Assembly: GCA_963778165.1 (NCBI GenBank)
Contig: CAVZTE010000007.1
Coordinates: 248,001 to 312,000, forward strand
Origin: Bog-756 sp963778165
GTDB lineage: Bacteria > Actinomycetota > Acidimicrobiia > Acidimicrobiales > RAAP-2
Direction of reading: 5' to 3'
DNA: 64,000 nucleotides
Shown one piece after another: positions 44,235 through 53,397 of the stretch (position 1 is its first letter; each line of letters opens with the position of its first letter). The notes under the pieces were generated by a model. It was not told the origin of the DNA. It searched no databases and worked only from the letters and a program-made list of their open reading frames with translations. Made by a program: the position numbers and the translations under genes.

Positions 44235-45494
44235 GTGGTGAAGGCCGGTGGGGATAGTTCGGACTCACCTCAATCTGTGCCTGATGTGCCCGCGGATCAG
44301 CCCCGCCGACGTCGTCGTCAACATGCGGAATCAGCTCGTGAGCGCCGGGCTTGGCCTCGACGCGTCGGTTACGGGGTAGCACTCTTGGCCATTGTGGGTG
44401 GGTTGGCCCTCGTGGCCCACGTCTTTCTCTTCTACCAGCACTCGCACAAGGTGGGCACGGCGCTCATCCATGCCGAGCAACACGCCACCAAGGTGGTCCG
44501 GGGCAAAGGCACCTGTGTATCGTCCTTCCCGGCCTCCACCACCGGGGGCTCCTCTGCTCTGGGTTCTGCCCTGGCCGCAGATGGTACGGCCCCGGCGGCC
44601 GGGGCCGGGCTACCACCGGTGTATGCACTGCTGGAGTCGTCGTCCATCGGACTGGTGGCTCCCGTCGTGAACGGGGTGGGCGACCCCCAACTCAGTGTGG
44701 CCGTTGGTCATGTTCCGGCCAGCTCGTGGCCGGGCACGTCGGGAACGTCCGTGTTGGCGGGCCACGACGTGACCTGGTTCAGCGAGATCGACCAGCTACA
44801 ACCGGGCGAGCAGGTCTCCGTCATCACGCCGTGCCAGACCTTCGTCTACACGGTCTACGACCACCGGGTGGTCTCGTCCACCACCCCGATCGACCAGACG
44901 GCAGCGCCGCGCCTGGTGCTGGTCACGTGCTACCCGCTCAACGCCCTCTTCCTCACCTCGCAACGGTACGTGCTCTATGCCAGCCTCGATCAGATCATCG
45001 ACACCGGCGCGCCCACCGTCCCGGCGCCCATTCCGCTGACGCCCAAGGTTCCCGCGCCGGCGGCCCTGGCGGCCCAAGGTTTGGGCCTGACGCAGAATCC
45101 GGCGCCATTGGGCTCGCTCAGCATCCAGGGCACACCCACGCCGGCCTTTCGACAGAGTTCGGGACCACTGAACGACGAGGGGGCCGTCCTCGCCCTCTAC
45201 TTTGCCGCCCTGCGCTCCGCTGAACAGGATCAACCTGGTTGGTGGTCGGCCGTCGCCCCCGGCGTCCCCTTCTCCGCCGCGTCACCGTTGGTGAACGGCA
45301 CGGTGGTGGAGAACGACACCACCTTCGACCCATCCTTGACCGTGGTGGGCGCCACGATGACCGGGGCCTCACTGACAACCAGACCGGAGCTCTCGGGAAC
45401 TGGTTCGCCCGGCGACTACCAGATCCAGATGACCGCCACGGTGGCCTACGGCACCTTGGTACTGAGTAGCTGGACGATGCAACCTGTGGGATGA
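44235..45494 (+). CDS. Sortase-domain protein
   Basis: From GTG 44235 the protein is 419 residues. A basic N terminus (RRRRRQ) precedes one membrane helix (~48-68). The sortase domain spans ~130-255 with the catalytic triad H177 (LAGHDVTW), C232 (LVTCYPL) and R244 (TSQRYVLYA), so it should be active. It resembles class D/E sortases of high-GC Gram-positives. A C-terminal region of ~165 residues (Pro/Ala-rich linker, then a possible NTF2/Ig-like domain) is unusual for a sortase. It closes the 38.3-45.5 kb cluster and may anchor the 38317-39018 product. Confidence 0.85.
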   Translation: MVKAGGDSSDSPQSVPDVPADQPRRRRRQHAESARERRAWPRRVGYGVALLAIVGGLALVAHVFLFYQHSHKVGTALIHAEQHATKVVRGKGTCVSSFPASTTGGSSALGSALAADGTAPAAGAGLPPVYALLESSSIGLVAPVVNGVGDPQLSVAVGHVPASSWPGTSGTSVLAGHDVTWFSEIDQLQPGEQVSVITPCQTFVYTVYDHRVVSSTTPIDQTAAPRLVLVTCYPLNALFLTSQRYVLYASLDQIIDTGAPTVPAPIPLTPKVPAPAALAAQGLGLTQNPAPLGSLSIQGTPTPAFRQSSGPLNDEGAVLALYFAALRSAEQDQPGWWSAVAPGVPFSAASPLVNGTVVENDTTFDPSLTVVGATMTGASLTTRPELSGTGSPGDYQIQMTATVAYGTLVLSSWTMQPVG

Positions 45495-45726
45495 GCCAGG
45501 GCGGGTCTTCGAGAAGTAGGAGAACCGGAACCGGCCCCGCGGTGGTCGTCCGGCTGATCTTCGGCGCCGCTACCCTTGGCCCGGGGCGCCTGGGGATTAC
45601 CCGACGCCGTCGTGGCGGTGGGAACTCGAATCACCCGATCAGGATGACGAAATAGCGACCGACAGACCGTTAGCCTCACAGAACGACCGTAAGCTCATAG
45701 GACACGGAAGTCGAGGATGGGAGAAC

Positions 45727-46149
45727 ATGGCTACAGGACCAGTCGAATACATCATCGTAGGGTTTCCTGGGAACAAGTTCACCGGTGAGATCGCTCCGGA
45801 GCTGATCGCCCTGGTTGATTCGGGGACGGTACGGATCCTCGACCTGATCTTCATCGGCAAGGATGCCGACGGGTCGGTCGTCAGCTTTGAGATCGACGAA
45901 CTGGACACGTTGACCGGCTTTGAGAGTCTGGACGCAGATGTCGGAGGGCTCATCAGCCCCGAGGACATCGCCTATGTGGCCGAGGCCCTCGAGGTGAACT
46001 CCTCAGCGGCTCTGTTGATCTGGGAGGATGTATGGGCCACCCCGTTCGCCGAGGCCGTCCGCCGATCCGGCGGGGTGGTTCTCGAGGGCGCCCGCATACC
46101 CCACGAGCTGATCGAACCGGCATTGGCGGACCTGCCGCCCGCAGTTTGA
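45727..46149 (+). CDS. DUF6325 family protein
   Basis: This acidic 140-residue protein starts at ATG 45727 after GGATGGGAG. Core motifs are VEYIIVGFPGNKFTGEI, GTVRILDLIFIGKD and LLIWEDVWATPFAEAVRRSGG, which are typical of the DUF1269/DUF6325 group of small stress-associated proteins. These are often found with SHOCT-domain and membrane proteins, as here: a SHOCT protein follows 25 bp later. The function is not known. Confidence 0.8.
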   Translation: MATGPVEYIIVGFPGNKFTGEIAPELIALVDSGTVRILDLIFIGKDADGSVVSFEIDELDTLTGFESLDADVGGLISPEDIAYVAEALEVNSSAALLIWEDVWATPFAEAVRRSGGVVLEGARIPHELIEPALADLPPAV

Positions 46150-46174
46150 GCCAGAGCAAGACAGGAGACAGGAC

Positions 46175-46438
46175 ATGTTGAGAAGACGACCGATTGCACG
46201 TATGGCCGTACGCACCACTGCCGTTGTAGGTACGGCCGCCGTTGTCGGGGGGCACATGGCCAACAAGCAGGCCCAGGCCCAGCAGGCTCAGCAGGCAGAG
46301 GCCGCGCCGCCACCACCGCCACCCGCTGCTGCGGCTCCCGATCCCATCGCCCAACTCACCCAGTTGGCGGCCCTGAAGGATTCAGGAGCGCTTACCGAGG
46401 CGGAGTTCGAGGCGCAGAAGGCCAAGATCCTCGGGTAG
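46175..46438 (+). CDS. SHOCT-domain small protein
   Basis: The 87-residue protein follows AGGAGACAGG. It has an N-terminal basic stretch and a weak hydrophobic segment (VRTTAVVGTAAVVGGHMA), a Gln/Ala and poly-Pro linker, and a C-terminal SHOCT motif (LAALKDSGALTEAEFEAQKAKIL). It is likely to be co-transcribed with the DUF6325 gene. SHOCT is thought to mediate oligomerisation; no enzymatic role is expected. Confidence 0.8.
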   Translation: MLRRRPIARMAVRTTAVVGTAAVVGGHMANKQAQAQQAQQAEAAPPPPPPAAAAPDPIAQLTQLAALKDSGALTEAEFEAQKAKILG

Positions 46439-46459
46439 GAACACCCACTCCACCTCGCT

Positions 46460-46481
46460 CCACCCCGACCGGGTGGGGTGG
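46460..46481 (+). terminator. GC-rich hairpin after the SHOCT gene
   Basis: CCACCCC (46460-46466) and GGGGTGG (46475-46481) form a 7-bp stem around an 8-base loop, 22 bp after the SHOCT gene stop. No T-run follows. It may be a weak terminator or an attenuator before the next gene at 46536. Confidence 0.45.
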
Positions 46482-46535
46482 TATCCCGTGGTTGTTACTG
46501 GACCCTGAGGCTCTGGCCCGGAGGAGGTCACCATC

Positions 46536-47481
46536 ATGACCTCACAGGAGGTGCCGGAGCCGGCGCGGCCGACGGTGGTTGATACCGGTGACGCCTCCCG
46601 GCGGACGGCCATCCTGGCCCAATCGGAGCGGTTGGTGGTGGCCATCCGCACCGGCGATGAGGCCATGGTCGAGCGGACCGTGCTGGCACTGAGCCGGCGC
46701 AGCCGTTGGTTGGCCCCCCTGGCCCTGCTGGTCGGGGCCTTCGCCATGCTCTTCCAGGGGGTGAAGCTCCTCTTCACCAACTGGCGGCTGACGCTGGTAC
46801 AGATCCTGCCGGCCATGTGGATCTGGGCCGCCATGCTCGATCTCAAGGCCCATGCCCTACACGGCAAGGAGTTCCACCTTCTGCGCGGGACCGCTGCTGG
46901 GCCTGGTGCTGCTGGCCATCGCCACCCTCACCGCCGCCAGTTTCTTTCTCAACGCCGTGTTTGCCTTCGCCATCTCCAGGCCCGCGCCACCGGAGATCCG
47001 ACCGGCGTTCGCCCAAGCGCGTCAGCACATCCGCACCGTCCTGGCCTGGGGTGTGGCGGTGGGCTTGGCCCTGGGGTTTGCCACCATGGTCGTCGACCGT
47101 TGGGGGAAGTTCTGGTTCTCGCTGTCCCTCAGCGCAGTGGTCGCAGTCATGATGGTGTCCTACGTGGCGGTGCCGGCCCGGCTTATCGGGGTGAAGTCGG
47201 AACGATCCAGAAGAGACAAACTGACCGCTTCGGCAGTGGGAGGAGCAGTGGGGGCGGTGGTGTGCACACCACCGTTCGCCCTGGGCCGGGTGGCCATCCT
47301 CCTATTGGGCTCCCACACCTTCCGCTACCTGGCCATCTTGCTATTGGTCGTCGCCGTCGTCCTGCAGACGGGGGCCACCAGCTCAGTGAAAGCCATCAAG
47401 ATGAGCGCCAAGCTCACCGTCGGCAAGGACGTGTCGGAGGCCGGGCCGCCTGTCGGCGTGAAACCGGTCGAGACCGCCTGA
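46536..47481 (+). CDS. Hypothetical membrane protein, one apparent frameshift
   Basis: ATG 46536 follows GAGGAGG. The N-terminal ~117 residues (MTSQEVPEP... to KEFHLLRG) read in one frame, and the remainder (PLLGLVLLAIATLTAASFF onward) in the next. The shift lies near 46886-46894, where one surplus base in the CGGGACC context explains it. Restored, the protein has about 314 residues with six or so membrane helices. Glycine zipper-like segments (SAVGGAVGAVV) occur in the C-terminal third. I recognise no family. Clean coding on both sides favours a sequencing indel. Confidence 0.6.
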
Positions 47482-47495
47482 GAGTCCGGCCAGCG

Positions 47496-48701
47496 CTACT
47501 GGGCTTCAGGCTCCGAGGGGCTGTCGCTGCCGGACCCGACAGCAGCCGGTGGGTTCGAAGTGCCGACGGTCCGGCGGGCCGCCCCGTAGATCCCGATCGC
47601 CCCGATCACCACCAGAGCGATCGCCACCACGATCACCGCCACCAGGGTGGTCGGCTCGCTCCACACCACCAGCACCACCACGGCCAGGCCCAAAACGCCC
47701 CACTGCAGGATCCCGCGGTGACCCGCAACGAATCCATGCACCGGAGTGTCGGCCCGATCCCCTCGTGACACCCATGCCTGGAGCCGCCGGTTGCCGGCCA
47801 CCAGGGCCACCACCGCGATGAGGGCGGAGATGCCGAGGATGATCCGGAGTCCCAGGCGCAGATTGGCGGTGACCGTGTCGATCACCGCCTGGTTGGCCGC
47901 CACCGACTGGTGGGGGCCCAGCCCCGAGAGGTACTGGTGTCGGGCCACTCCTATGACCACCAGGACGGCAGCCATGGAGAGGGCCAGGCCGACGGCGGCC
48001 CGGACCAGGCCGCGCCGTCGATTTCGGGCCAGGACCACCGAGGCCGCCAACAGCAGGAGGGTGAGGATCGGCAGCACCAGGGCCACGTCGTTGAGGAGCT
48101 TCGTGGCCTTCTGCACCTTGACCAGGCTTTGCGACTGGAACAGCACGAAATTGAGGCCCTTTACTGCCGGGACCTTGTTGAACACGGTGATTCCCTTAGC
48201 GTCCAACTTCTTCTTGAGGTTCGCCTCCACCTGGCTCAGATCGATGGTCACCCTGCCGTTCTTCGAGCTCACCGATCCTGTGCTCGATCCGGTCAGAAGG
48301 ACCACCAGCTGCTTGTGGGCGGCGCGGTTGACGGCCACCCACACCTCGGAGAACTGCTCGGACTGCACCGCTTTCAGGGCCAGGCTGTTGACGGTGGACT
48401 CCAGCTCCGAGGTCAGGGGTGCGGCCAGAAACCCGGCTTTCGGCGGGAGGGCGTTCTTCACCCGGGCCTCGACATTGGTCCGGGCGATCAGATTCTCGCT
48501 GACCTGTTTGGCAACCTGGGTCTGGATAGCCGGATTGCTGGCCAGGGGAGCCACCGTGCTGACATAGGCGTCGGTGTTGAGCAGCTGATTGCGGGCAAAC
48601 ACGCTGATCGCCGAAAGCACCGAGAGGATGCAGGCCAATACCACCAGCACCCACGCCACAATGCGCTTCCATCGGGGTCCTTTTCCACGCTCTGTATCCA
48701 C
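47496..48701 (-). CDS. Actinobacterial integral membrane protein of unknown function
   Basis: The 401-residue protein has one helix at ~13-33, a large extracytoplasmic domain (~35-200: SVFARNQLLNTDAYVSTVAPLASN, AIQTQVAKQVSENLI), then four or more helices and a Ser/Glu/Pro-rich tail. This layout, including the LLNTDAYV motif, is common in streptomycete and mycobacterial hypothetical membrane proteins. It is convergent with the frameshifted membrane protein, with 14 bp between stops. No function can be assigned. Confidence 0.7.
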   Translation of the reverse strand: MDTERGKGPRWKRIVAWVLVVLACILSVLSAISVFARNQLLNTDAYVSTVAPLASNPAIQTQVAKQVSENLIARTNVEARVKNALPPKAGFLAAPLTSELESTVNSLALKAVQSEQFSEVWVAVNRAAHKQLVVLLTGSSTGSVSSKNGRVTIDLSQVEANLKKKLDAKGITVFNKVPAVKGLNFVLFQSQSLVKVQKATKLLNDVALVLPILTLLLLAASVVLARNRRRGLVRAAVGLALSMAAVLVVIGVARHQYLSGLGPHQSVAANQAVIDTVTANLRLGLRIILGISALIAVVALVAGNRRLQAWVSRGDRADTPVHGFVAGHRGILQWGVLGLAVVVLVVWSEPTTLVAVIVVAIALVVIGAIGIYGAARRTVGTSNPPAAVGSGSDSPSEPEAQ

Positions 48702-48762
48702 TGCGCTCCTGCCTTACTCCCGACGACGTCGCCGTCGGTCTCGGTTTGGGCTTACACAACTG

Positions 48763-49416
48763 TCACGAGACGATGAGATAGATGCTCTTGCCGACCAGCC
48801 AGCACCCCAGGACCAGCGATACGACGATAATCACCTGGTCGGTGTGGGTATCGATCCACGTTCTGGCCGAAGTCAGGAAGGCCTGGCTCCTCTCGGGCCG
48901 GAAGCCGGCATAGATCTCGAGGGCCATGTAGATCGCCGTGGACACCAGGCAGAACAGGACCAGTGCGATGTAGCTCTCCCACGACGACAGCTTGGCCTCG
49001 GTGATGGTGGCCACACCGGCTGCAACCAGTCCCCAGGGCTGGGTCAACGGTGCCAGTCCCATGGCGTACCACGGCGACATGTTGTCGATGCCGGTCTGCC
49101 ATTTCGGGGTCTTCTTCGGCTTCTTCGGCTTGCCCATCTTCCGCCACTGCCGCACGGCGATGGCCAAGAGCACCACGCCGATGGCGATCTTCACGGCCAG
49201 AGCGGCCAGCGATGGCGCCGTGCTGGGCTTGGGTGGCTTGTTCCCGGTGACCAGCACCGTGGCCACCACCACGATGGCCAGCGAGACCAGCCATCCGAAG
49301 ATGAAGGCCGCTCCCTTCCGCACTCCGCCTTTGGACGCCAGTATGAGGAGAAAGGCGGTGAGCGGGATGGGCTCGAGAGTGATGACCAGGCCGATGAGTA
49401 CCAGGTCGAGGATCAC
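48763..49416 (-). CDS. GAP/Sap family membrane protein
   Basis: From GTG 49416 the protein has 217 residues with six predicted helices. LIGLVITLEPIPLTAFLLILASKGG and GLAPLTQPWGLVAAGVATI are the two halves of the internal repeat seen in the GAP (glycolipid-addressing protein) family known from mycobacteria. It is a LysE-like transporter fold that is linked to lipid export. It lies 18 bp after a 29-residue membrane peptide gene and is probably co-expressed with it. Confidence 0.8.
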   Translation of the reverse strand: MILDLVLIGLVITLEPIPLTAFLLILASKGGVRKGAAFIFGWLVSLAIVVVATVLVTGNKPPKPSTAPSLAALAVKIAIGVVLLAIAVRQWRKMGKPKKPKKTPKWQTGIDNMSPWYAMGLAPLTQPWGLVAAGVATITEAKLSSWESYIALVLFCLVSTAIYMALEIYAGFRPERSQAFLTSARTWIDTHTDQVIIVVSLVLGCWLVGKSIYLIVS

Positions 49417-49433
49417 GTCGGCACCGGCGGTCG

Positions 49434-49523
49434 TCAGTCATTGCTCTGGCGGAACTTGCGGACGAATACCACCACCAACAGGATGGCCAGCGCCGCAAAG
49501 ACGATTCCTCCTACGTAGTACAT
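49434..49523 (-). CDS. 29-residue single-pass membrane peptide
   Basis: ATG 49523 has AGGAGAG six bases upstream and opens a 29-codon frame ending TGA at 49436-49434. The peptide starts MYYVGGIVFAALAILLVVV and ends FVRKFRQSND, so it is one hydrophobic helix with a basic, C-terminal cytoplasmic-type tail. The good ribosome site, membrane-like composition and 17-bp spacing to the GAP gene support expression. It may be a small regulatory or assembly subunit for the GAP protein. It is below the usual gene-calling size, so conservation should decide. Confidence 0.6.
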   Translation of the reverse strand: MYYVGGIVFAALAILLVVVFVRKFRQSND

Positions 49524-49669
49524 GACTCTCCTCTGATTCGGCCCCGGCTCCAGTGGACGGTTCGGATTCTGATTCGAACGACCGACCGCGTCACGGACCC
49601 GCAGTTTTTGACCACGGTGGCCGAGATCGGGGGCAGGCAGCAGCCGGCACGGTTCGGCCGGCGGCCGGC

Positions 49670-50062
49670 TCAGGCCAGGATCTTCTGCTTCTGGGCCTCG
49701 AACTCGGCATCGGTGATCGTCCCTTGTTTCCGAAGGTCGGCCAGCTTGGCCAGTTGGTCCGCCGAACTCTCACTGCCTGCGGCCTGCTTGACGTAGTCGT
49801 CAAATGCCTGCTGCTGCTGGGCAGCCTGGGCTGCGGCACGCTCGTGCATCTTTCCGCCCCGGGCGATCAGGTAGACGAAGATGCCGAGGAACGGCAGGAT
49901 GATGACGAAGAGCACCCAGAGCATCTTGGCCCCGCCGCTGAGGTCGTGGCTCCGGAAGATGTCCCCGAAGATCACGATGAGAAGCCAGAACCAGATGAAG
50001 AAGACGAAGATCCCGAGCATGGTGCCGAAGAGATCGGCCAGCGGGTAGGTATAGGCGAGCAT
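49670..50062 (-). CDS. PLDc_N plus SHOCT membrane protein
   Basis: This 130-residue protein (ATG 50062, with AGGAGG-like GGAGGCTC upstream) has two membrane helices (~12-33 and ~45-68) in a PLDc_N-type domain (FGDIFRSHDLSGGAKMLWVLFVI is its core, ending FLGIFVYLIARGGKM). An Ala/Gln linker leads to a C-terminal SHOCT motif (LADLRKQGTITDAEFEAQKQKIL) very similar to that of 46175-46438. Such proteins are common in actinobacteria and are probably scaffold or stress proteins. Confidence 0.85.
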   Translation of the reverse strand: MLAYTYPLADLFGTMLGIFVFFIWFWLLIVIFGDIFRSHDLSGGAKMLWVLFVIILPFLGIFVYLIARGGKMHERAAAQAAQQQQAFDDYVKQAAGSESSADQLAKLADLRKQGTITDAEFEAQKQKILA

Positions 50063-50242
50063 CGGTGAGCCTCCTGTGGATCTGTTCCTGGTTGGTCCGG
50101 CTGGTTGCGACGAGTCGCAGGCAGTGTCCCACTAAAGAAGGGACCAGAGGGCGGATCGTCGCAAATTGCTACCGTGCGATCGAACCACGGAGTGGTCCCA
50201 TCGGCATCACCCACTAGGGGTGACTTGACATGTTGAACACAA

Positions 50243-52849
50243 TTAGAGGAGCCCGATCTCCTGGGCCCGACGAATCGCACCGTTGCGGTTGGTCACGTCC
50301 AGCTTCCGGTAGATGTGGGCCATGTGGGTCTTGATGGTGTTCACCGAGACGTAGCAGCGCTCGGCCATCTCGGAGTTGGTGGCCCGACTGGGCAGGTAGG
50401 AGAGGATCTCGAGCTCCCGGTCGGTCAGTGGATCGATGAGCTCGTCGCCCGACGACCGGGGCCTCGACTCCCGGGAGCGCCGGAGGATGGCCTCCCGGAA
50501 GGCCGGGGTGACCCCGTCCAGCCCTGCCACCAACTGCACCACGGCCGGTCCCGGCTTGCACGAACAACTCCACCAACGAGTGCTCGTTCACCCACCTCCA
50601 AGGCCTGTACCAGGAGACGCCGGCTCTCGTCGGCCGAATCCTCCACCTGGGACAGCCAGGCCTGCAGCAGCAGCGCCCGCACCGCGGCGGCCGGATGTCC
50701 GGAGTAGGTGTCCTCGGGCGCCGCATCCACGATCTTGCGAGCCTGGTCGGGGCGAGCCATGGCCAGAGCGGTGGCCACCTGCTCGAAACGAAGGATCTCC
50801 GACCCGGGGTGGGCCCGGGCACTGACCCGGGCCGCTTCGCGGTAGTTGCCGTTGAGGCGGAGCGAGCGGGCCTGGAGGGCCCGGAGGCGTTCGTCCACGA
50901 TGTGCGGCGGCGGCGCTCCCAGTCGGTCCCGGTTCGGAGCGAAGGGCCTCCCCGCCTCCGCCTCACCCTCGGCCGTTTGGAGCAGTGCCAGTTCCAACTC
51001 GGCCACCCAGGAAAGATTTGACCGGTGATTGGCTTCGGCCCGCAGTGAGCCTTCGTGCAGGGAGATGGCGGCCCGCCGGGGCTCGCCACGCTCCAGAGCC
51101 ACCAGAGTCAGGGCCAGAAAGGCATCCGCGGTGGAGGGATGGTTGAGCATTCCGACCGACCGGGCGATGTCCAGGGCCTCCTCCGCGTAGGCCTCGGCCG
51201 GACCGCAATTGCCGCACCATGCTTCGAGCAGCGCCAGCGATCCCAGTCCGTGCACCCTCCAGACCGAGTAGGCCGCTCCGCCACTGGCCAGCCCGGTCTC
51301 CAACCACCGCCTGGCCTCCTCGAAATGACCGACGAGAAAGTGGGCGCGGCCTCCCGAGGCCCAGGCCATGCTTCTGAGCGACTGTTCGTCACTCAGACTC
51401 ATCACCACCGGCAGGGCTTCGTCTCCGAGCCCATCGAGCAGCTCGAGGGCCTCGGCGGCCGCGTCGATCGACAGGGAGGCGTTGCTTCTCCACTGGGCCA
51501 ATGAGGCCTTGAAGACCTGGGCGCAGGCCACCTGGCCCGCGTGGCCGTGGGATGGACGATCACCCGCCGGAACTCGTTCTCGGCGGCAACGGCTTGGCCC
51601 TCCATTCCCTTCAGGAGCCCGAGGAGCAGCGACACGTCGTGGCGGGTCGGCCCGGACCTCGTCGGGAACGGCGCTGATCCATCGGATGACAGTGGCCATC
51701 TCCCCGCGTTCGTAGACTTCGGATCCGCGGCCCAGGATCAGCTCCAGTGCGCTGTCCCACTCCCGGGCGAACAGGAGGCATTCGATGGCTGCCGCGGCCG
51801 CACCGTGATCGAGATGCCATTGGGCGGCTTGGCGAAGTAGGACCGGCTCCGATCCGGGATACTCAGCCCTCAGCCGGAAGCGGAGGAGGTCCCGAAAGAG
51901 ATGGTGGAATCGGTACCACTGGCGACGGGAGTCCAGGGGAACCAGGAACATCGATTCGCGTTCCAACTCCTCGAGGATCTGCTGGGCGTGAGGCTCACCG
52001 GTGAGATGGCTGATGAGGTCGGCGCACATCTCGTCCAATACCGAGATGCGGAGCAGGAATTGCCGGCGATCGTCCGGCTGTGCGTCCAGCACCTCCTGGC
52101 TGAGGTAGTCCGAGATGAGCCGATCCGTGCCGCCGAACTGGGCCACGAAGTCACCCGAGTCCGGGTAGGTGCGCAGGGTCATTCCCGCCAACTGCAGACC
52201 GGCTGCCCACCCTTCGGTCCTATCCACCAGGACGGTCACGCTGTCGGGGCCGAACTGCGTGTCCGGTGATCCGTTCGAGGAGCTCCGCCGAGTGCATCTC
52301 GTCAAAGGCCAGGTCAGCCTGGCGAATCTCGATGATGTCCTGGCGCAGCCGGTGACGGCTCCAGGCGATGGGCAGGTCCACCCGGGAGGACAGCACCAGA
52401 TGGACGTTCGGGGGCAGAAGCTCGACCAGCTGTCCCAGGTCGGCGATGAGCACGGAGTTGGAAAGGTTGTGGAGATCGTCCAGAACGATGATCACCTCGG
52501 GGAGCTCGGGCATCTGCAGGGCCAGTGCTTCGAGCAAGGCACCCCCGAGGCCTCCCCCGTGCATCGAGATCAGCGGGGCCAGATCCGCCAGAGCCGGGTC
52601 CACCTCGGCCAATCCGTTCAGGAGCCGGCGTCGAAAACCTGACCGGGTCATCGTCGGATGCCACGATCTCCAGCCAGACGAAGTGCAGCTCAGGATGGGA
52701 TCTCAGCTCCACTGGGTCAGAAGGACCGACTTACCGGAGCCGGCCGGGGCCACCACCAGGGCCAGGGGATGCTCGACCACCCCGTCCAACCGCTCCCGGA
52801 GCCGAGGTCGATCTACCACATGGGCCGGCGGGGAAAGCCTGTTCACCAT
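50243..52849 (-). CDS. LuxR/MalT-family (LAL) regulator, multiply frameshifted
   Basis: ATG 52849 opens MVNRLSPPAHVVDRPRLRERL and a Walker A motif APAGSGKSVLLTQW, and the Walker B-like VIIVLDDLHNL follows. A long TPR-like helical region and a C-terminal LuxR HTH (LTDRELEILSYLPSRATNSEMA, then VSVNTIKTHMAHIYRKL) complete a large ATP-binding LuxR regulator of about 865 residues. Frames change near 52700-52715, 52640-52655, 52255-52270, 51641-51650, 51530-51545, 50590-50600 and 50545-50555. Each break joins well-conserved protein on both sides. It may be a decayed gene or a badly sequenced one; without correction only fragments would be made. Confidence 0.65.
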
Positions 52850-53133
52850 GTCCCGCGGCACCTTCCGCCCGATCGGAGCGACGCTGCGTTCTCAGCGTCC
52901 ATGGGGCGCAGCAATTGTCCCACGTCCATCAGGGGACCGCCACCGGCTCTCCGGTCCCGGGACGGTCACCCCGTTACGATCACCCACTTCGGATGATGCC
53001 CGACCGCCGACCGGCCCCCATCATGGACTCCGTGCCTCCTCATCCTCCCGCTTGGACCTCCGTCCAGCCCGGTGGAGCGAGTGCCCACAGGATCACATAG
53101 CACCGGACAGTCCTGTAACCGAAATGAGCCGAG

Positions 53134-53346
53134 TTGAGCGCACAATCGTTCCAAATCGTGGTCAAGGGAAGACTGAGCCCGACCTTGGTCGCGGCTATGG
53201 AGGGGTTCGAGGTGACCGGTGTCGACGAGGGCCGGACCACCCTGGTGGGGTGGATACCTGATCAAGCCCGCCTACACGGGACCTTTGCCCTGCTCCGGGA
53301 TCTGAACATCGAACTGGTCTCCGTCAATCCGGCCCCGAACACCTGA
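53134..53346 (+). CDS. Small conserved protein, paralogue of 59431-59661
   Basis: This 70-residue soluble protein probably starts at TTG 53134, with a weak ribosome site. It reads FQIVVKGRLSPTLVAAMEGF, then VDEGRTTLVG, DQARLHG and LRDLNIELVSVN. Alternating strands and one helix suggest a small alpha/beta ferredoxin-like fold. A second copy at 59431-59661 is similar over its full length. It lies 51 bp before the sulfatase. Similar short proteins occur in other actinobacteria, uncharacterised to my knowledge. No function is assigned. Confidence 0.68.
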   Translation: MSAQSFQIVVKGRLSPTLVAAMEGFEVTGVDEGRTTLVGWIPDQARLHGTFALLRDLNIELVSVNPAPNT

Positions 53347-53397
53347 TCTGCCGGGACCAGGCCCTACCGCCCGCCCGCTCCAAACCAAGGACTATCG

